64,000 nucleotides of DNA from Candidatus Obscuribacterales bacterium (GTDB lineage: Bacteria > Cyanobacteriota > Vampirovibrionia > Obscuribacterales > Obscuribacteraceae): NCBI GenBank assembly GCA_020054205.1, contig JAGVLS010000018.1:124001-188000 (forward strand). The letters run 5' to 3'. The first letter of the stretch is position 1. Every line of letters starts with the position of its first letter. Below the pieces are notes generated by a model, which ran no database searches, was not told the origin of the DNA, and worked only from the letters and a program-made list of their open reading frames with translations. Positions 1 through 8,784 of the stretch are shown in pieces. The translations under genes were made by a program, and so were the position numbers.

Positions 1-252
1 GCTTTGATTAATGCAGTCGGTGGTGCTTCTTGGGTTTCTGTACATCATGGTGGTGGTGTTGGTATGGGATATTCATTGCATGCTGGACAAGTAATTGTAG
101 CCGATGGTACCGTGGAAGCAGATAGGCGACTGAATAGAGTTTTAACAACTGATCCAGGCTTGGGTGTAATTCGCCATGTTGATGCTGGATATGAAGAAGC
201 AATTAAATTTGCTAAGAAAAATCAAGTTAGAATTCCAATGGATGAGGTCTAG
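1..252 (+). CDS. hutU: urocanate hydratase, C-terminal end (partial)
   Basis: Urocanate hydratase turns urocanate into 4-imidazolone-5-propionate in histidine breakdown, using tightly bound NAD+. The frame is open from base 1, so only the last 83 codons are in the window and the start lies outside. The visible part matches the family C-terminus: [15 protein letters not shown], then [11 protein letters not shown], then an Arg-Leu-x-Arg-Val-Leu segment leading into [15 protein letters not shown]. It stops with TAG, 6 bases before the carbonic anhydrase ATG, so the two are probably co-transcribed. No other hut gene is visible. Family identity is clear; activity cannot be judged because the NAD-binding part is not shown. 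Confidence 0.9.
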   Translation, partial: ALINAVGGASWVSVHHGGGVGMGYSLHAGQVIVADGTVEADRRLNRVLTTDPGLGVIRHVDAGYEEAIKFAKKNQVRIPMDEV

Positions 253-258
253 GACAAT

Positions 259-969
259 ATGCGCAAGCTTTTAAAAGGATTACATCAATTTCGTTCAGAA
301 ATATTTGTACCACAACAAAAATTATTTGAACGTTTAGTAGGTGGACAAAATCCAGATGCTTTATTTATCACTTGTTCGGATTCTCGTATTAATCCTAATT
401 TGCTTACACAAACCGAACCAGGTGATTTGTTTATTTTGCGAAATGCAGGCAATATTATTCCACCTTATGGACCATATATATCTGGAGAAGTGGCGACAAT
501 TGAATTTGCTATAAATGGACTTGGTATTAAAGAAATTGTTGTTTGTGGACATACTCATTGTGGAGCAGTAAAAGGTTTGTTAAACAAAGACAGTTTAAAA
601 GATTTGCCTGCTATGAGTGCTTGGTTAGCTCATGCAGAAGCTTGTCGACGTATTATGACTGAAAACTATAAAGACTTAGAGACAGAGTCCTTACTGAATG
701 TAGCAGTGCAAGAAAATGTATTGGTGCAATTGGAAAATTTAAAAACTCATCCTTCAGTAGCGTCCCACCTTAATGCTGGCAAACTTAATTTGCATGCTTG
801 GGTTTATAAATTTGAAACAGGTGAAGTATTTGCTTATAATCCAGACGAAGGACAATTTTTGCCAATTACAGAATTTTCCACTGAACATAGTTTAGTTACT
901 ACTAGTGTATTAGGAAGACGCAAACAAGATAAACGATTACGTAATCTTGTGTCAGATTCTATTATTTGA
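259..969 (+). CDS. beta-class carbonic anhydrase
   Basis: Catalyses reversible hydration of CO2 to bicarbonate, probably in the cytoplasm because no signal peptide is seen. The 236-residue length is normal for the beta class. All zinc-site residues are present: Cys39 and the Asp41/Arg43 dyad in CSDSR, then His98 and Cys101 in GHTHCGA. The segment RNAGNIIPPYG (about 61-71) is the usual active-site loop. It starts 6 bases after hutU. It could serve bicarbonate supply for carboxylases or for carbamoyl phosphate synthesis (carA is at 39.8 kb), but that link is inference. Confidence 0.95.
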   Translation: MRKLLKGLHQFRSEIFVPQQKLFERLVGGQNPDALFITCSDSRINPNLLTQTEPGDLFILRNAGNIIPPYGPYISGEVATIEFAINGLGIKEIVVCGHTHCGAVKGLLNKDSLKDLPAMSAWLAHAEACRRIMTENYKDLETESLLNVAVQENVLVQLENLKTHPSVASHLNAGKLNLHAWVYKFETGEVFAYNPDEGQFLPITEFSTEHSLVTTSVLGRRKQDKRLRNLVSDSII

Positions 970-1052
970 TAATACCTATTTTGAGGTAGCAGTAATGCTA
1001 ACTAAATGAGGTGATAAACCAATGGAATTTATAGTATAAAATCTTAAAAGAA

Positions 1053-1085
1053 AAAAGCCGTAAAACATTGCTGCCCAAGGCTTTT
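1053..1085 (+). terminator. possible terminator hairpin after carbonic anhydrase
   Basis: AAAAGCC (1053-1059) is complementary to GGCTTTT (1079-1085) across a 19-base loop. On the plus strand only four T follow the G/C core. On the minus strand the arm is followed by a longer T run, but no minus-strand gene needs it. The large loop makes this a weak call. Confidence 0.35.
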
Positions 1086-1168
1086 GATCTGGGTGTTTTC
1101 TATCACAAAACTTCATTATCAGTTTATCTCTATATTTATATGTGAATAAAACAGAAAGGGATCAAACT

Positions 1169-1195
1169 ATGATCGTGTTCATTGGGGGCTGCTAA
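1169..1195 (+). other. 8-codon leader reading frame before the pilin operon
   Basis: An ATG at 1169 preceded by AAAGGGA (from about 1156) opens an eight-residue frame (MIVFIGGC) that ends with TAA at 1193-1195. That TAA shares its last A with the ATG of the first pilin gene. The pilin start has no good ribosome binding site of its own, so translation may be coupled through this short frame. Translation of it is inference. Confidence 0.25.
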
Positions 1196-1767
1196 TGAAT
1201 CGATTTGAAACATTTGCTCATTGCCGTACTAAACGTAAACGACTGACTAGAGATGAGTCGGGTAATTTTTTAGTTGAAGCTATGGTAGCTGTTTTAGTAT
1301 CTAGCATTATTGCTACTGGCTTAGTGCAAATGTATTGCCAAGTTCGCCGCGTTGGCAATATGAGCCAAGGACATTTGTTAGCAACTGCAGTTGCGCAAGA
1401 ATGTTTGGATCAATTGCGTGGGCTCCCATTTACTATGGTTAGCGCTAATACTGGCGTACATTATGCTCAAGTTAATGGCACTGGTATTGCCGATGTTTTA
1501 TTCCCAAGACCTTTGTTGAAAGACACTAACCTGGATTATACAGCTGGTGGAGACACTTTAGTTAGCAAAGGTGCTAATTACATGTTTCATACAGTGAATC
1601 TTGATACAGGACAAAATGACGACACAGTCAAAGTAACAGTTACAAATTCTGCTGGAGCTATTCCTGGATTAACTATTAGTGTTAGCATTCGCTATTACGA
1701 TACAAGTGGAAAGTTGAAAACATATACAGCTACTTCGTTTATTACACAAAACGGGGTAAATAGCTAG
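1195..1767 (+). CDS. type IV pilin-like protein (PilV-type minor prepilin)
   Basis: Likely a minor pilin or pseudopilin of a type IV pilus or related secretion filament. The basic leader ends at Gly23, followed by NFLVEAMVAVLVSS; this is a type III prepilin signal with the conserved Glu at mature position +5 (Glu28) and a hydrophobic helix of about 20 residues. Cleavage by a PilD-type peptidase after Gly23 is expected. The C-terminal 120 residues are polar and beta-rich with no domain I recognise. The next prepilin gene starts 2 bases downstream, and a third follows, so the three form one operon. No PilD, PilB or PilQ gene is in the window. Confidence 0.8.
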   Translation: MNRFETFAHCRTKRKRLTRDESGNFLVEAMVAVLVSSIIATGLVQMYCQVRRVGNMSQGHLLATAVAQECLDQLRGLPFTMVSANTGVHYAQVNGTGIADVLFPRPLLKDTNLDYTAGGDTLVSKGANYMFHTVNLDTGQNDDTVKVTVTNSAGAIPGLTISVSIRYYDTSGKLKTYTATSFITQNGVNS

Positions 1768-1769
1768 TA

Positions 1770-2762
1770 ATGCATATCAAAAAAGCTAAATCTAGTATTC
1801 GTAAATGTCGTGGTGAAACCATGATATCGCTTTTGGTATCAACCAGTATTTCTGCTTTTGTAGCAGCAGCTATGTTAGGACTTATGTCCATGAATGTTTC
1901 TGAAAGTCATAAATTATATAACAGAGCAGATAATTTAGTTGCTGGTGTAACTGCATTGGATAAAATGGGGCGTTTAGTTAGAATGGCGCGCAATATTGGT
2001 GATATTCAAGGAAATATTTTACCAACTAGTGATTCATATGCTGGCGTTCCACCAGGTAATACTACTGATACATTTGCCATTAGCGGTAGTAATATAACTG
2101 TGGATCAAGTTGAAAATGGCGACGCTGTAAGCATATCTGCAAAATTTCCATCTGTAGGGGATCCTTATTATGGTCCCAATGGTACACAAAATGGTACTAT
2201 TGCTAGTTGGCCATGGGGTGGTGGCATAAATGTTCCATATTTACTTGGACAAGATACTTTGGTTTTGCAAGTACCAACATTTGATGCCAACGGTTTTCCT
2301 AATTCTGTACAAAACATGCAAACATTGCCAGCATTAGATACTTATGTTTATAAAGTAGTGCAGGATTTTACTCGGGCTGGACCTACTAAATATTATCAAT
2401 TACAACTGGCTGTTTTTCCTGCTCCAAATGGACTTAGTAATAAACCAAGTGGTTTGGTTGCTGGTAAACCAATTACAATTTTAAGTGGCATTGTTGGTCC
2501 ATATGATGCAAATGGAAATATAGCTACTTTTCAGTATGTTAATTCATCTACTAATATAGTTCAAACTAATTTTGATAATGCAGGTGGTGCTGGTACCACC
2601 GGTTATGAAAATGAATTGGACTTGGTTTTATTTTCCGGTGTAATAGCAAATTTTCAAATCATGAGTAAAGATGCAGCTAATCATGTATCTGTGCTGCCAA
2701 TTAGATCAGAAATGTATTTACGTAATAATGCGTCAGCATCAATAATGGGACCAGCTCCTTAG
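1770..2762 (+). CDS. prepilin-like protein (PilW-type)
   Basis: Second gene of the pilin operon, 2 bases after the first. A short basic leader ends at Gly15, followed by ETMISLLVSTSISAFVAAAML, which reads as a prepilin processing site plus hydrophobic N-terminal helix. Mature position +5 is Ser20, not Glu, as in some minor pilins that sit at the filament tip. At 330 residues it matches PilW-like sizes. The mature part is rich in Gly, Asn, Pro and Thr, which suggests an extracellular beta-rich head. A role in pilus assembly or adhesion is inferred from the leader and neighbours only. Confidence 0.7.
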   Translation: MHIKKAKSSIRKCRGETMISLLVSTSISAFVAAAMLGLMSMNVSESHKLYNRADNLVAGVTALDKMGRLVRMARNIGDIQGNILPTSDSYAGVPPGNTTDTFAISGSNITVDQVENGDAVSISAKFPSVGDPYYGPNGTQNGTIASWPWGGGINVPYLLGQDTLVLQVPTFDANGFPNSVQNMQTLPALDTYVYKVVQDFTRAGPTKYYQLQLAVFPAPNGLSNKPSGLVAGKPITILSGIVGPYDANGNIATFQYVNSSTNIVQTNFDNAGGAGTTGYENELDLVLFSGVIANFQIMSKDAANHVSVLPIRSEMYLRNNASASIMGPAP

Positions 2763-2782
2763 GTATCAAGAGCTGGATTTGT

Positions 2783-4786
2783 ATGAGGCAATTAAATATG
2801 GCAAATCGAAATCAAAGAAATAGAAATAATAAAGGCATGTCGCTAGCATCAGTTTTAGCGATGGGAACAGTGCTCTCACTTACAGTTTCAGGTCTAATGG
2901 CAACAATTTTACCTGTGTTTCAAAAAACAGGCAGTTTGAAAAATGCTAATACCGTAAGATCCATGGCAGAATTAGGATTGGACTATGCTGTTCAGCAGTT
3001 AAACGCTGGCACTCAAGGTTGGGATTGTGGTAATACACAAGGAACAACTATAACTCAATCATTGCCTCAATCAGTAACTGGAGATGCTAACGCTAGTGTT
3101 TCTGTAAGAATAACTAATATTGGCAATGCACCTAATTCGTCAATGTTATTTGATCCAATACTTAATCAATCTAATCCAAATAGTTTTCGTTTAGTATTGG
3201 TTACTGCTCAGTATGGAAATACTGTAAAACAATTAAGAGCATTATTGCAACCAATTATTGATGGTGGCAGTGGTAATGTCCCTAATAGCAATACTGATCA
3301 AGCCAATTCTCCTCAATTTCCTTATGGAGCATTTGGTATGGCTAGTGTTGTTTTTGCTGGGCAATCAGCTATTAATACTTATAATGCTCCTACTGCTATG
3401 ATGCAAATAGGAGCTGATTCTGCTTCTTTGGGAAAAGTAAGCCATGTATACAGCAGCAGCAGTGGGCTAGGAAGAAGTATTGCTAAAGGTGGCAGTCAAC
3501 TTGAATTTCCTAATCCACAATCTTATTACAATCAACAATTCAATATTGTAAGCCAAACTTATAATGCAAGTGCTGCAAGCACTGCTCCTTGGATGCAATT
3601 GTATGGCAATCTTTATTCAAATGGTACTAATACTGCCTATAGGGCATTAGCAACAAGCGATCCTGGTGTTGTATCAGGTTTGTCGCCAGCACGTAATGTA
3701 TTTGGTATGGCAAATGGTTTTGTTGACGGTATTCCAACTGGTTATCAAAATCAATCTGTTAATGTTAACAATACTTGGGGGGGCAATGTGGGTGGAGCAG
3801 TTACAGCATGGAATGTTCAACCTAGTGGGTCAGCAAATGTTACTTATCCACAACCAAATATTCCAGCAGCACCAAGTGCTCCTAGTGGATCTGTTAATCT
3901 TGGCTCGATAAATATTAGAAATGGTGGTCAATTGATAATTGATTCCAGTGCAGCAGCGCCGACTGGACCAATTGGCACAATAAATAACCGAACGGTAAGA
4001 ATTCCACCGGCCAGTTATATTGTCAATTCATTATCAATGTCTGGTGGTTCAACAATTACAATTGAAAGTGGCACACAAGGACAAATAACATCGGGTGCTA
4101 AATCTCCAACACAATTTTATGTTCAAGGTACAAGCACACCAGCAACCGCGGTCACGATAGATAATACCAGCTCTATTAATATGTCTGGAGTAACGTCGGC
4201 TACTGGCGGATCTAATCCAACTGGTGTGAATTACCAAGGTAAAAATGGAGTGAGCGCACTCACTAATAAAACTGGTGCTACAGCTAGTAATCAAATAGCT
4301 ATCAATCAACCAGGGGATGCTAGCGTTAACTCTAGCAATATTGTGGAGGCATCTGGTAATTCATCACAATTTCAAATATATACTTCTTCTCAAACCAATA
4401 TTGTATTGCAAGGTAATGAAAGAATGACTTTATACGCGCCTTATGCAAAAGTGACAGTGGGCTCATTATTAAACAGTAGCGGTACACCAATATCAATATC
4501 TAATAATGCTAATTTTTATGGTGCAGCTGTGGGTGCTAATGTTGCTGTGCAATCAGGCTATGGATCTGGAGGTGGTGCTTTCTTTCATTACGATTGGAAA
4601 TTGCGTCCAGCTGGCATGAATTTTCTCAATCCTTGGGCACCACCAGCTCCTTATGTGCCACCAAATAGCAATAATACAAATGGCAATGTTGCGTTGCCAG
4701 TAAGTGGTTATCGTGCAGTTTCGTGGCAAGAAGCAGTAAACCCTAATCCAGGTAATCCACAAGCTGCTCAATGGTATTATCCATAA
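2783..4786 (+). CDS. large prepilin-like protein (PilX/GspK-like N-terminus, very long head)
   Basis: Third gene of the pilin operon. A basic Asn/Arg-rich leader ends at Gly18, then MSLASVLAMGTVLSLTVSGL gives a prepilin-type hydrophobic helix without Glu at +5, as in PilX and GspK families. At 667 residues it is several times longer than usual PilX proteins. The head is made almost wholly of Asn, Ser, Gly, Thr, Ala and Gln with many short beta-like stretches, as in surface adhesins. The ATG at 2798 (MANRNQ) has TGAGG 9 bases upstream and is a better start than the ATG at 2783. A strong terminator lies about 130 bases downstream. Confidence 0.65.
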   Translation: MRQLNMANRNQRNRNNKGMSLASVLAMGTVLSLTVSGLMATILPVFQKTGSLKNANTVRSMAELGLDYAVQQLNAGTQGWDCGNTQGTTITQSLPQSVTGDANASVSVRITNIGNAPNSSMLFDPILNQSNPNSFRLVLVTAQYGNTVKQLRALLQPIIDGGSGNVPNSNTDQANSPQFPYGAFGMASVVFAGQSAINTYNAPTAMMQIGADSASLGKVSHVYSSSSGLGRSIAKGGSQLEFPNPQSYYNQQFNIVSQTYNASAASTAPWMQLYGNLYSNGTNTAYRALATSDPGVVSGLSPARNVFGMANGFVDGIPTGYQNQSVNVNNTWGGNVGGAVTAWNVQPSGSANVTYPQPNIPAAPSAPSGSVNLGSINIRNGGQLIIDSSAAAPTGPIGTINNRTVRIPPASYIVNSLSMSGGSTITIESGTQGQITSGAKSPTQFYVQGTSTPATAVTIDNTSSINMSGVTSATGGSNPTGVNYQGKNGVSALTNKTGATASNQIAINQPGDASVNSSNIVEASGNSSQFQIYTSSQTNIVLQGNERMTLYAPYAKVTVGSLLNSSGTPISISNNANFYGAAVGANVAVQSGYGSGGGAFFHYDWKLRPAGMNFLNPWAPPAPYVPPNSNNTNGNVALPVSGYRAVSWQEAVNPNPGNPQAAQWYYP

Positions 4787-5175
4787 CATAAAGTTTTTCA
4801 ACTCACTCTTGATGATGAGTTTTAGTGTCTTTGCTATGGGTATAAATATGTAAGATGGCCTCGCTTCCAAGCCAATAAAGATTTAAATCTGTCCAAGGGT
4901 CAAACTGGCAACTAATAAGCTGTCCTTATTTGGTGAGGATAGCTTTTTAGTTTATAGGTACTCACTATTTTGTGGGAGTATGTCTAATATTTAGTTAGCT
5001 CTTTTTGCAAATGTGAATTACGTCAATACTTGCTCTTCACTTTACTTAAAATTTGCAGTTTGGAATAAAAATATGTGCGATTATTTTTTTTGCACTCTGG
5101 GCAATTTGTATTGCTTCAGGAGTTCTATTACTAAACACAAATTATTGTCATCCTATATAAAGGAGTTTTTGAAAG
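4787..5175 (+). other. 389-bp intergenic region after the pilin operon
   Basis: Holds a weak hairpin near 4800-4825 (AACTCA paired with TGAGTT), the strong terminator at 4917-4950, and the AGGAG ribosome binding site of the next gene at 5161-5165. I see no gene, known riboswitch or convincing promoter in the rest. Confidence 0.6.
4917..4950 (+). terminator. Rho-independent terminator
   Basis: A 10-bp stem (4917-4926 with 4936-4945, one G-U pair) closes a 9-base loop and is followed directly by a T-rich tail (TTTAGTTTA). It lies downstream of the three pilin genes and ahead of the next gene, so it most likely ends the pilin operon transcript. Confidence 0.75.
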
Positions 5176-5628
5176 ATGTCCCAACCTAATGCTTCAGCAA
5201 GTGTTGCGGTTCATCGCTTAACCAGAATATGTCGCACTAGAAAGACTGCTAATTTGAGTATATCCAATCCAAAGTCTAAAGTATCTACACTGGCTAAAAG
5301 TCATATTGAAAGAAATACTTTAAAGTCACCGAATTACAAAGCATTAACCCAAAATCAAAGAAAAACTATTTTTGTACAAAAACATTTTGCTCAAGCAGAT
5401 ATCTCAACATGCAGTGCTCAGAATGTTGAGTCAAAAATTTATCAGAGCTCGGATCTTTTAAAAATAGTTTCTGAAGAAGTGGATGTGATTAGAGATACCC
5501 TTATATTTTGTCGAAAACTTAGCCAAGCCTGCGGCAACAATAAATCAATTATGCTTGTGTGGCATGATTTGCTTAGTCTATCTTTATCAACTAACAACGA
5601 ACTCCGTATTGGTTCTCACCCCAATTAA
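5176..5628 (+). CDS. small basic protein of unknown function
   Basis: I do not recognise this 150-residue protein. It is a credible gene because an AGGAG motif sits 10 bases before the ATG and the frame is isolated and uninterrupted. The first 70 residues are strongly basic and low in hydrophobics (many Arg, Lys, Ser, Asn), which suggests a disordered or nucleic-acid-binding stretch. The C-terminal half (about 90-140) looks helical and contains a few Cys. There is no signal peptide or membrane segment. It lies between a terminator and lysC, so it is probably transcribed alone. Confidence 0.55.
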   Translation: MSQPNASASVAVHRLTRICRTRKTANLSISNPKSKVSTLAKSHIERNTLKSPNYKALTQNQRKTIFVQKHFAQADISTCSAQNVESKIYQSSDLLKIVSEEVDVIRDTLIFCRKLSQACGNNKSIMLVWHDLLSLSLSTNNELRIGSHPN

Positions 5629-5715
5629 AGTTATTATGGCAAAGGAATTTTTCGCTTAATCCACTTGCCAAGGTGGGTATATCGCTGGTACAGCACCTGT
5701 TGAGTTGAAATACTA

Positions 5716-7002
5716 ATGCCAAGGATAGTACAAAAATTTGGTGGCACATCAGTAAAAGATGTTGAGCATATACATAAGGTAGCCAAGATAATTGCTGCTA
5801 CTTATGAAAAGAATAAAGAATTGGCAGTTGTTGTGTCTGCTATGGGACATACTACTGACAAGTTGATTGATTTAGCAAAACAAATAAACAATGATTTTAA
5901 TCCAAGAGAATTGGATGTCCTGTTGGCAACCGGTGAACAAGTTTCTATCTCGTTGCTAACAATGGCATTACAATCACTAGGTCTTAAAGCCAAGTCTTTT
6001 ACTGGTGCTCAAGCTGGAATTATTACTGATAGCAAGCACGGGTATTCTTCTATATTGGAAGTAAGAACTAGCTCAATTGAGAAAAGCTTAGCTGAAGGTG
6101 AAATTGCTGTTGTAGCAGGCTTTCAAGGAATCACTGAAAGTGGAGCAATAACTACAATAGGCAGAGGCGGCTCTGATACTACAGCAGTAGCATTAGCAGC
6201 TGCTTTAAAGGCCGAATGGTGTGACATTTATACTGACGTAAATGGTGTCTATACTACCGATCCTAGAAATTTGTCCTCAGCTAGAAGATTAGCAGCAATA
6301 TCGTATGAAGAAATGCTCGAGCTGGCAGCCTCCGGAGCGCAGGTGTTAAATGCTCGCTCAGTGGAATTAGCTATGAATATGCAAGTGCCAGTAAGATTGC
6401 GTTCTACCTTTGAGCCAGATGATATAGGCACTTTGATTACTAATAAAATGTCTGCTCCTAGTTATACGGTGTGTGGTATTGCTTGTGATACCAATCAAGT
6501 GTCATTTAACTTAAAAATTAGAAAAAGAGTAAATAAAAAAACTACTGGCAATAATAATGTTGAATTACATTATTTAGATGGTGTCTCTAAATTACTAAAT
6601 AGATTTCAAAAACTTGGCATTCACATCGACATGGTGACTTTGTTGGGTAAAGATGATGAATCAGCACCAGAATTGAGTTTTACTGCGCATAAACAATCAG
6701 CAAATAAAGTTTATGCAGAAATTCAAATGTTGAATCAAGATTTGGGTGAGCCAGATGTAGCAGTTGATTCTGAAATAGTAAAAATTTCTGTTGTCGGCAA
6801 TGGGTTAAGTGCAAGACGTGGCTTAGTGTCAGCAATTTTTGATGTACTTTCTGAGGCATCTGTACCAGTAAAAATGCTATCAACAGGAGATATTAAAGTT
6901 ACTGCTCTGGTTCATCAAAATTACAAAGACAAAGCAATTGAAGAAATTCATGAACGGTTTTGTGTTTATCCACCAACAGATGTAAGAGTATTTGCTAGTT
7001 GA
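5716..7002 (+). CDS. lysC: aspartate kinase
   Basis: Phosphorylates L-aspartate, the first step to lysine, threonine and methionine. The N-terminal kinase domain shows KFGGTS at 7-12, TGEQ near 72-75, GRGGSDTTA at 149-157 and YTDVNGVYTTDPR at about 172-184, all hallmarks of the family. Two ACT domains follow (about 260-428), the second carrying VVGNGLSARRG and the STGDIK variant of the usual TSEIK motif, so feedback control by an end product is expected. At 428 residues it is about 20 longer than most single-function enzymes; the extra length is a basic, Asn-rich insert near 278-295 in the first ACT domain. The coiled-coil gene follows 6 bases on. Confidence 0.95.
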   Translation: MPRIVQKFGGTSVKDVEHIHKVAKIIAATYEKNKELAVVVSAMGHTTDKLIDLAKQINNDFNPRELDVLLATGEQVSISLLTMALQSLGLKAKSFTGAQAGIITDSKHGYSSILEVRTSSIEKSLAEGEIAVVAGFQGITESGAITTIGRGGSDTTAVALAAALKAEWCDIYTDVNGVYTTDPRNLSSARRLAAISYEEMLELAASGAQVLNARSVELAMNMQVPVRLRSTFEPDDIGTLITNKMSAPSYTVCGIACDTNQVSFNLKIRKRVNKKTTGNNNVELHYLDGVSKLLNRFQKLGIHIDMVTLLGKDDESAPELSFTAHKQSANKVYAEIQMLNQDLGEPDVAVDSEIVKISVVGNGLSARRGLVSAIFDVLSEASVPVKMLSTGDIKVTALVHQNYKDKAIEEIHERFCVYPPTDVRVFAS

Positions 7003-7008
7003 GGTAAT

Positions 7009-7371
7009 ATGCCTAATAATCCGTTTGAAAATATTTTCAGTAAAGTTAAATCTGGGACGAAAACTGCCGCTGTACAAATGGCACGAGCAGGTAAAATTGC
7101 TAAATTGAAAGTAGAAATAGCTAGCCAGAAAGCAGATAGAGAACGTTTAATTAAAACTATTGGTACTAAAATATATTCAATTTATTGTAAAGAGCAAAGA
7201 TTAGTTGAACAAGTTATGACCGATGAAGTAACATCTGAGCTTAGTCAGGTTCAACGTATTGAAGCTTACATGAAAGAATTAGAACAACAAGTATCCCAAT
7301 TACAGTTAGAGATGCGCAACGCAGATGGTAATATTATTGATGCAACGGAAGTAAAAGAGTCTGACCAGTAA
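7009..7371 (+). CDS. predicted coiled-coil protein of unknown function
   Basis: A 120-residue soluble protein with no signal peptide. Residues about 25-105 are a run of Lys/Glu/Gln/Leu heptad-like sequence (for example IEAYMKELEQQVSQLQLEM), so a long coiled coil is likely. I recognise no family. It begins 6 bases after lysC and its TAA is followed at once by the ATG of the TPR gene, which places it in the lysC transcript. A structural or scaffolding role would fit but is inference. Confidence 0.6.
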   Translation: MPNNPFENIFSKVKSGTKTAAVQMARAGKIAKLKVEIASQKADRERLIKTIGTKIYSIYCKEQRLVEQVMTDEVTSELSQVQRIEAYMKELEQQVSQLQLEMRNADGNIIDATEVKESDQ

Positions 7372-7995
7372 ATGGCAATAAATCGATATAACAAAATTAA
7401 AATTTTAAGTAATACTATTATTGCTGCTTTTATAGCATCTGCTCAGAGCAATGTGTTAGCAGATAGTATATCGCCAAATGTTAGTAATAAAGGACATGTA
7501 TATTCTAAGGCCACGCCAGATATTTCTTTCTATGGAACTGGTATAGGAGCTAGATATACAGAAGCCTCGGTTTTGCGTATGCAAGTAGAGCGTGCTTTAC
7601 AGGACGGCAAAACAGAAGAAGCTATTGCTAAAGGGAAAAAAGCTGTGCAATTGGATCCTGGTGATCCTAGTGGTCATTTTTTGTTAGCAAAAGGCTTAAC
7701 TGAAAAATTTTATGCTAATAAAGGACCAGTGGATGAAGCTTTATTAGCTGAATGTTTGAGAGAATGGATGCTTATCTGGCGTCATGATGCTGATCAGTTT
7801 GAGCAATGGGAAGCAAAGATTCAAGCTAGAAAGTTAATGAAGATTGCTAAACTATTGCAAAAGGACAAAGAAATTAAAGCTAAGCAAGAAGCAGAAGCAA
7901 TTGCTGAAACAAGACAAAAAGAAGAAGATGGAAATAGTAATAGCAGTGAGAAAAAAGCTATTGCTGTTAAGAAAAAGCGCTTTCTTTTATTTTAA
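7372..7995 (+). CDS. secreted tetratricopeptide-repeat protein
   Basis: A signal peptide is visible (basic start, hydrophobic ILSNTIIAAFIASA, cleavage near LA-DS at about 30-32). A TPR-like helix pair follows at about 66-107 with the typical pattern ending in AVQLDPGDPSGHFLLAKGL. The C-terminus is a charged Lys/Glu/Gln helix ending in a basic tail. Export to the periplasm is expected, acting as a protein-interaction module. The start is the first ATG after the upstream TAA, with no gap. Its last 29 bases overlap the end of the convergent lipM gene. Confidence 0.6.
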   Translation: MAINRYNKIKILSNTIIAAFIASAQSNVLADSISPNVSNKGHVYSKATPDISFYGTGIGARYTEASVLRMQVERALQDGKTEEAIAKGKKAVQLDPGDPSGHFLLAKGLTEKFYANKGPVDEALLAECLREWMLIWRHDADQFEQWEAKIQARKLMKIAKLLQKDKEIKAKQEAEAIAETRQKEEDGNSNSSEKKAIAVKKKRFLLF

Positions 7996-8779
7996 ACTGA
8001 TAATTAGCCTTCAGTCTTTCGATATTATTGAGCTCAAACTTATTGAGTGTTTGTGTTTCAAAACTTACAGCAAAAGCTTGTTCAAAACCTACTTTTATAA
8101 TTTTCTCCAATTGGGAGAGATGAAGCTTATTATTTGTCAAATCAAATAAATTAGCATGACGCTCTAGCTGTAATTCATAATTTGGATCTGGTATTTGTTC
8201 TTTCAATAAATAAGACATTGTATTTTGTTCTTGTTTAAGTAAAATAGAGCCATGTTGCAATACAACGTTTTTTCTTTTGACTTGGGCACTGCCAACTAGT
8301 TTTTTCCCACTTACATGAAGATCAGCTCCACATGTTGATTGGAAACAATCTGCTATATGACGATATGATCTAGCTGTTTGACCTATCTCAGGCTGGATAT
8401 TAAGCAAGGCAAAAGCATTTTGTAATCCAAGGCAAATTTGTTTATAGGCGGCAGTTATACTAGTACTTAGAAAGCCAGATGGATCATCGGTTGTTTTTCC
8501 AATAAAAGAATAAGTAAGGTCATCTAAATGTAGAACTGCACGGCCACCGGTTGGGCGTCTAACAATTTGAAAACCATTTTTTGTTATATTTTCTATGATT
8601 TCCTGAGAAAGTTTTTGATTTAAACCAATTGATACCGCCGGTGGTGAAAAACCATATAAACGTAATGTTGGTGGACACATATTTTGGCTATGTGCTTCCA
8701 TAATGGCTTCATCTATTGCCATATTGGTGGCAGCATCATAATTAGCGTAACTGATAATCCGAAATGTGTGTTTATTCAA
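7967..8779 (-). CDS. lipM: octanoyltransferase / lipoate-protein ligase A family protein (LipM-type)
   Basis: Transfers an octanoyl or lipoyl group to the lysine of lipoyl domains. The family motif RRPTGGRAVLH is at about 74-84 and GKKLVGSAQ with LQHGSILL follows at about 158-181. The segment DCFQSTCGADLHVSG aligns with the PCF region of LipM octanoyltransferases, placing Cys145 at their catalytic cysteine; this favours octanoyl transfer over ATP-dependent ligation. It lies 5 bases after the nucleoside phosphorylase and is probably co-transcribed with it. The 3' end overlaps the TPR gene by 29 bases. Confidence 0.8.
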   Translation of the reverse strand: MNKHTFRIISYANYDAATNMAIDEAIMEAHSQNMCPPTLRLYGFSPPAVSIGLNQKLSQEIIENITKNGFQIVRRPTGGRAVLHLDDLTYSFIGKTTDDPSGFLSTSITAAYKQICLGLQNAFALLNIQPEIGQTARSYRHIADCFQSTCGADLHVSGKKLVGSAQVKRKNVVLQHGSILLKQEQNTMSYLLKEQIPDPNYELQLERHANLFDLTNNKLHLSQLEKIIKVGFEQAFAVSFETQTLNKFELNNIERLKANYQFKIKESAFS

Positions 8780-8784
8780 ATTAT

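Noticed and set aside
4049..4309. Minus-strand reading frames inside the large pilin gene
   Set aside because: They are antisense to a well-supported coding region and have no family-like sequence.
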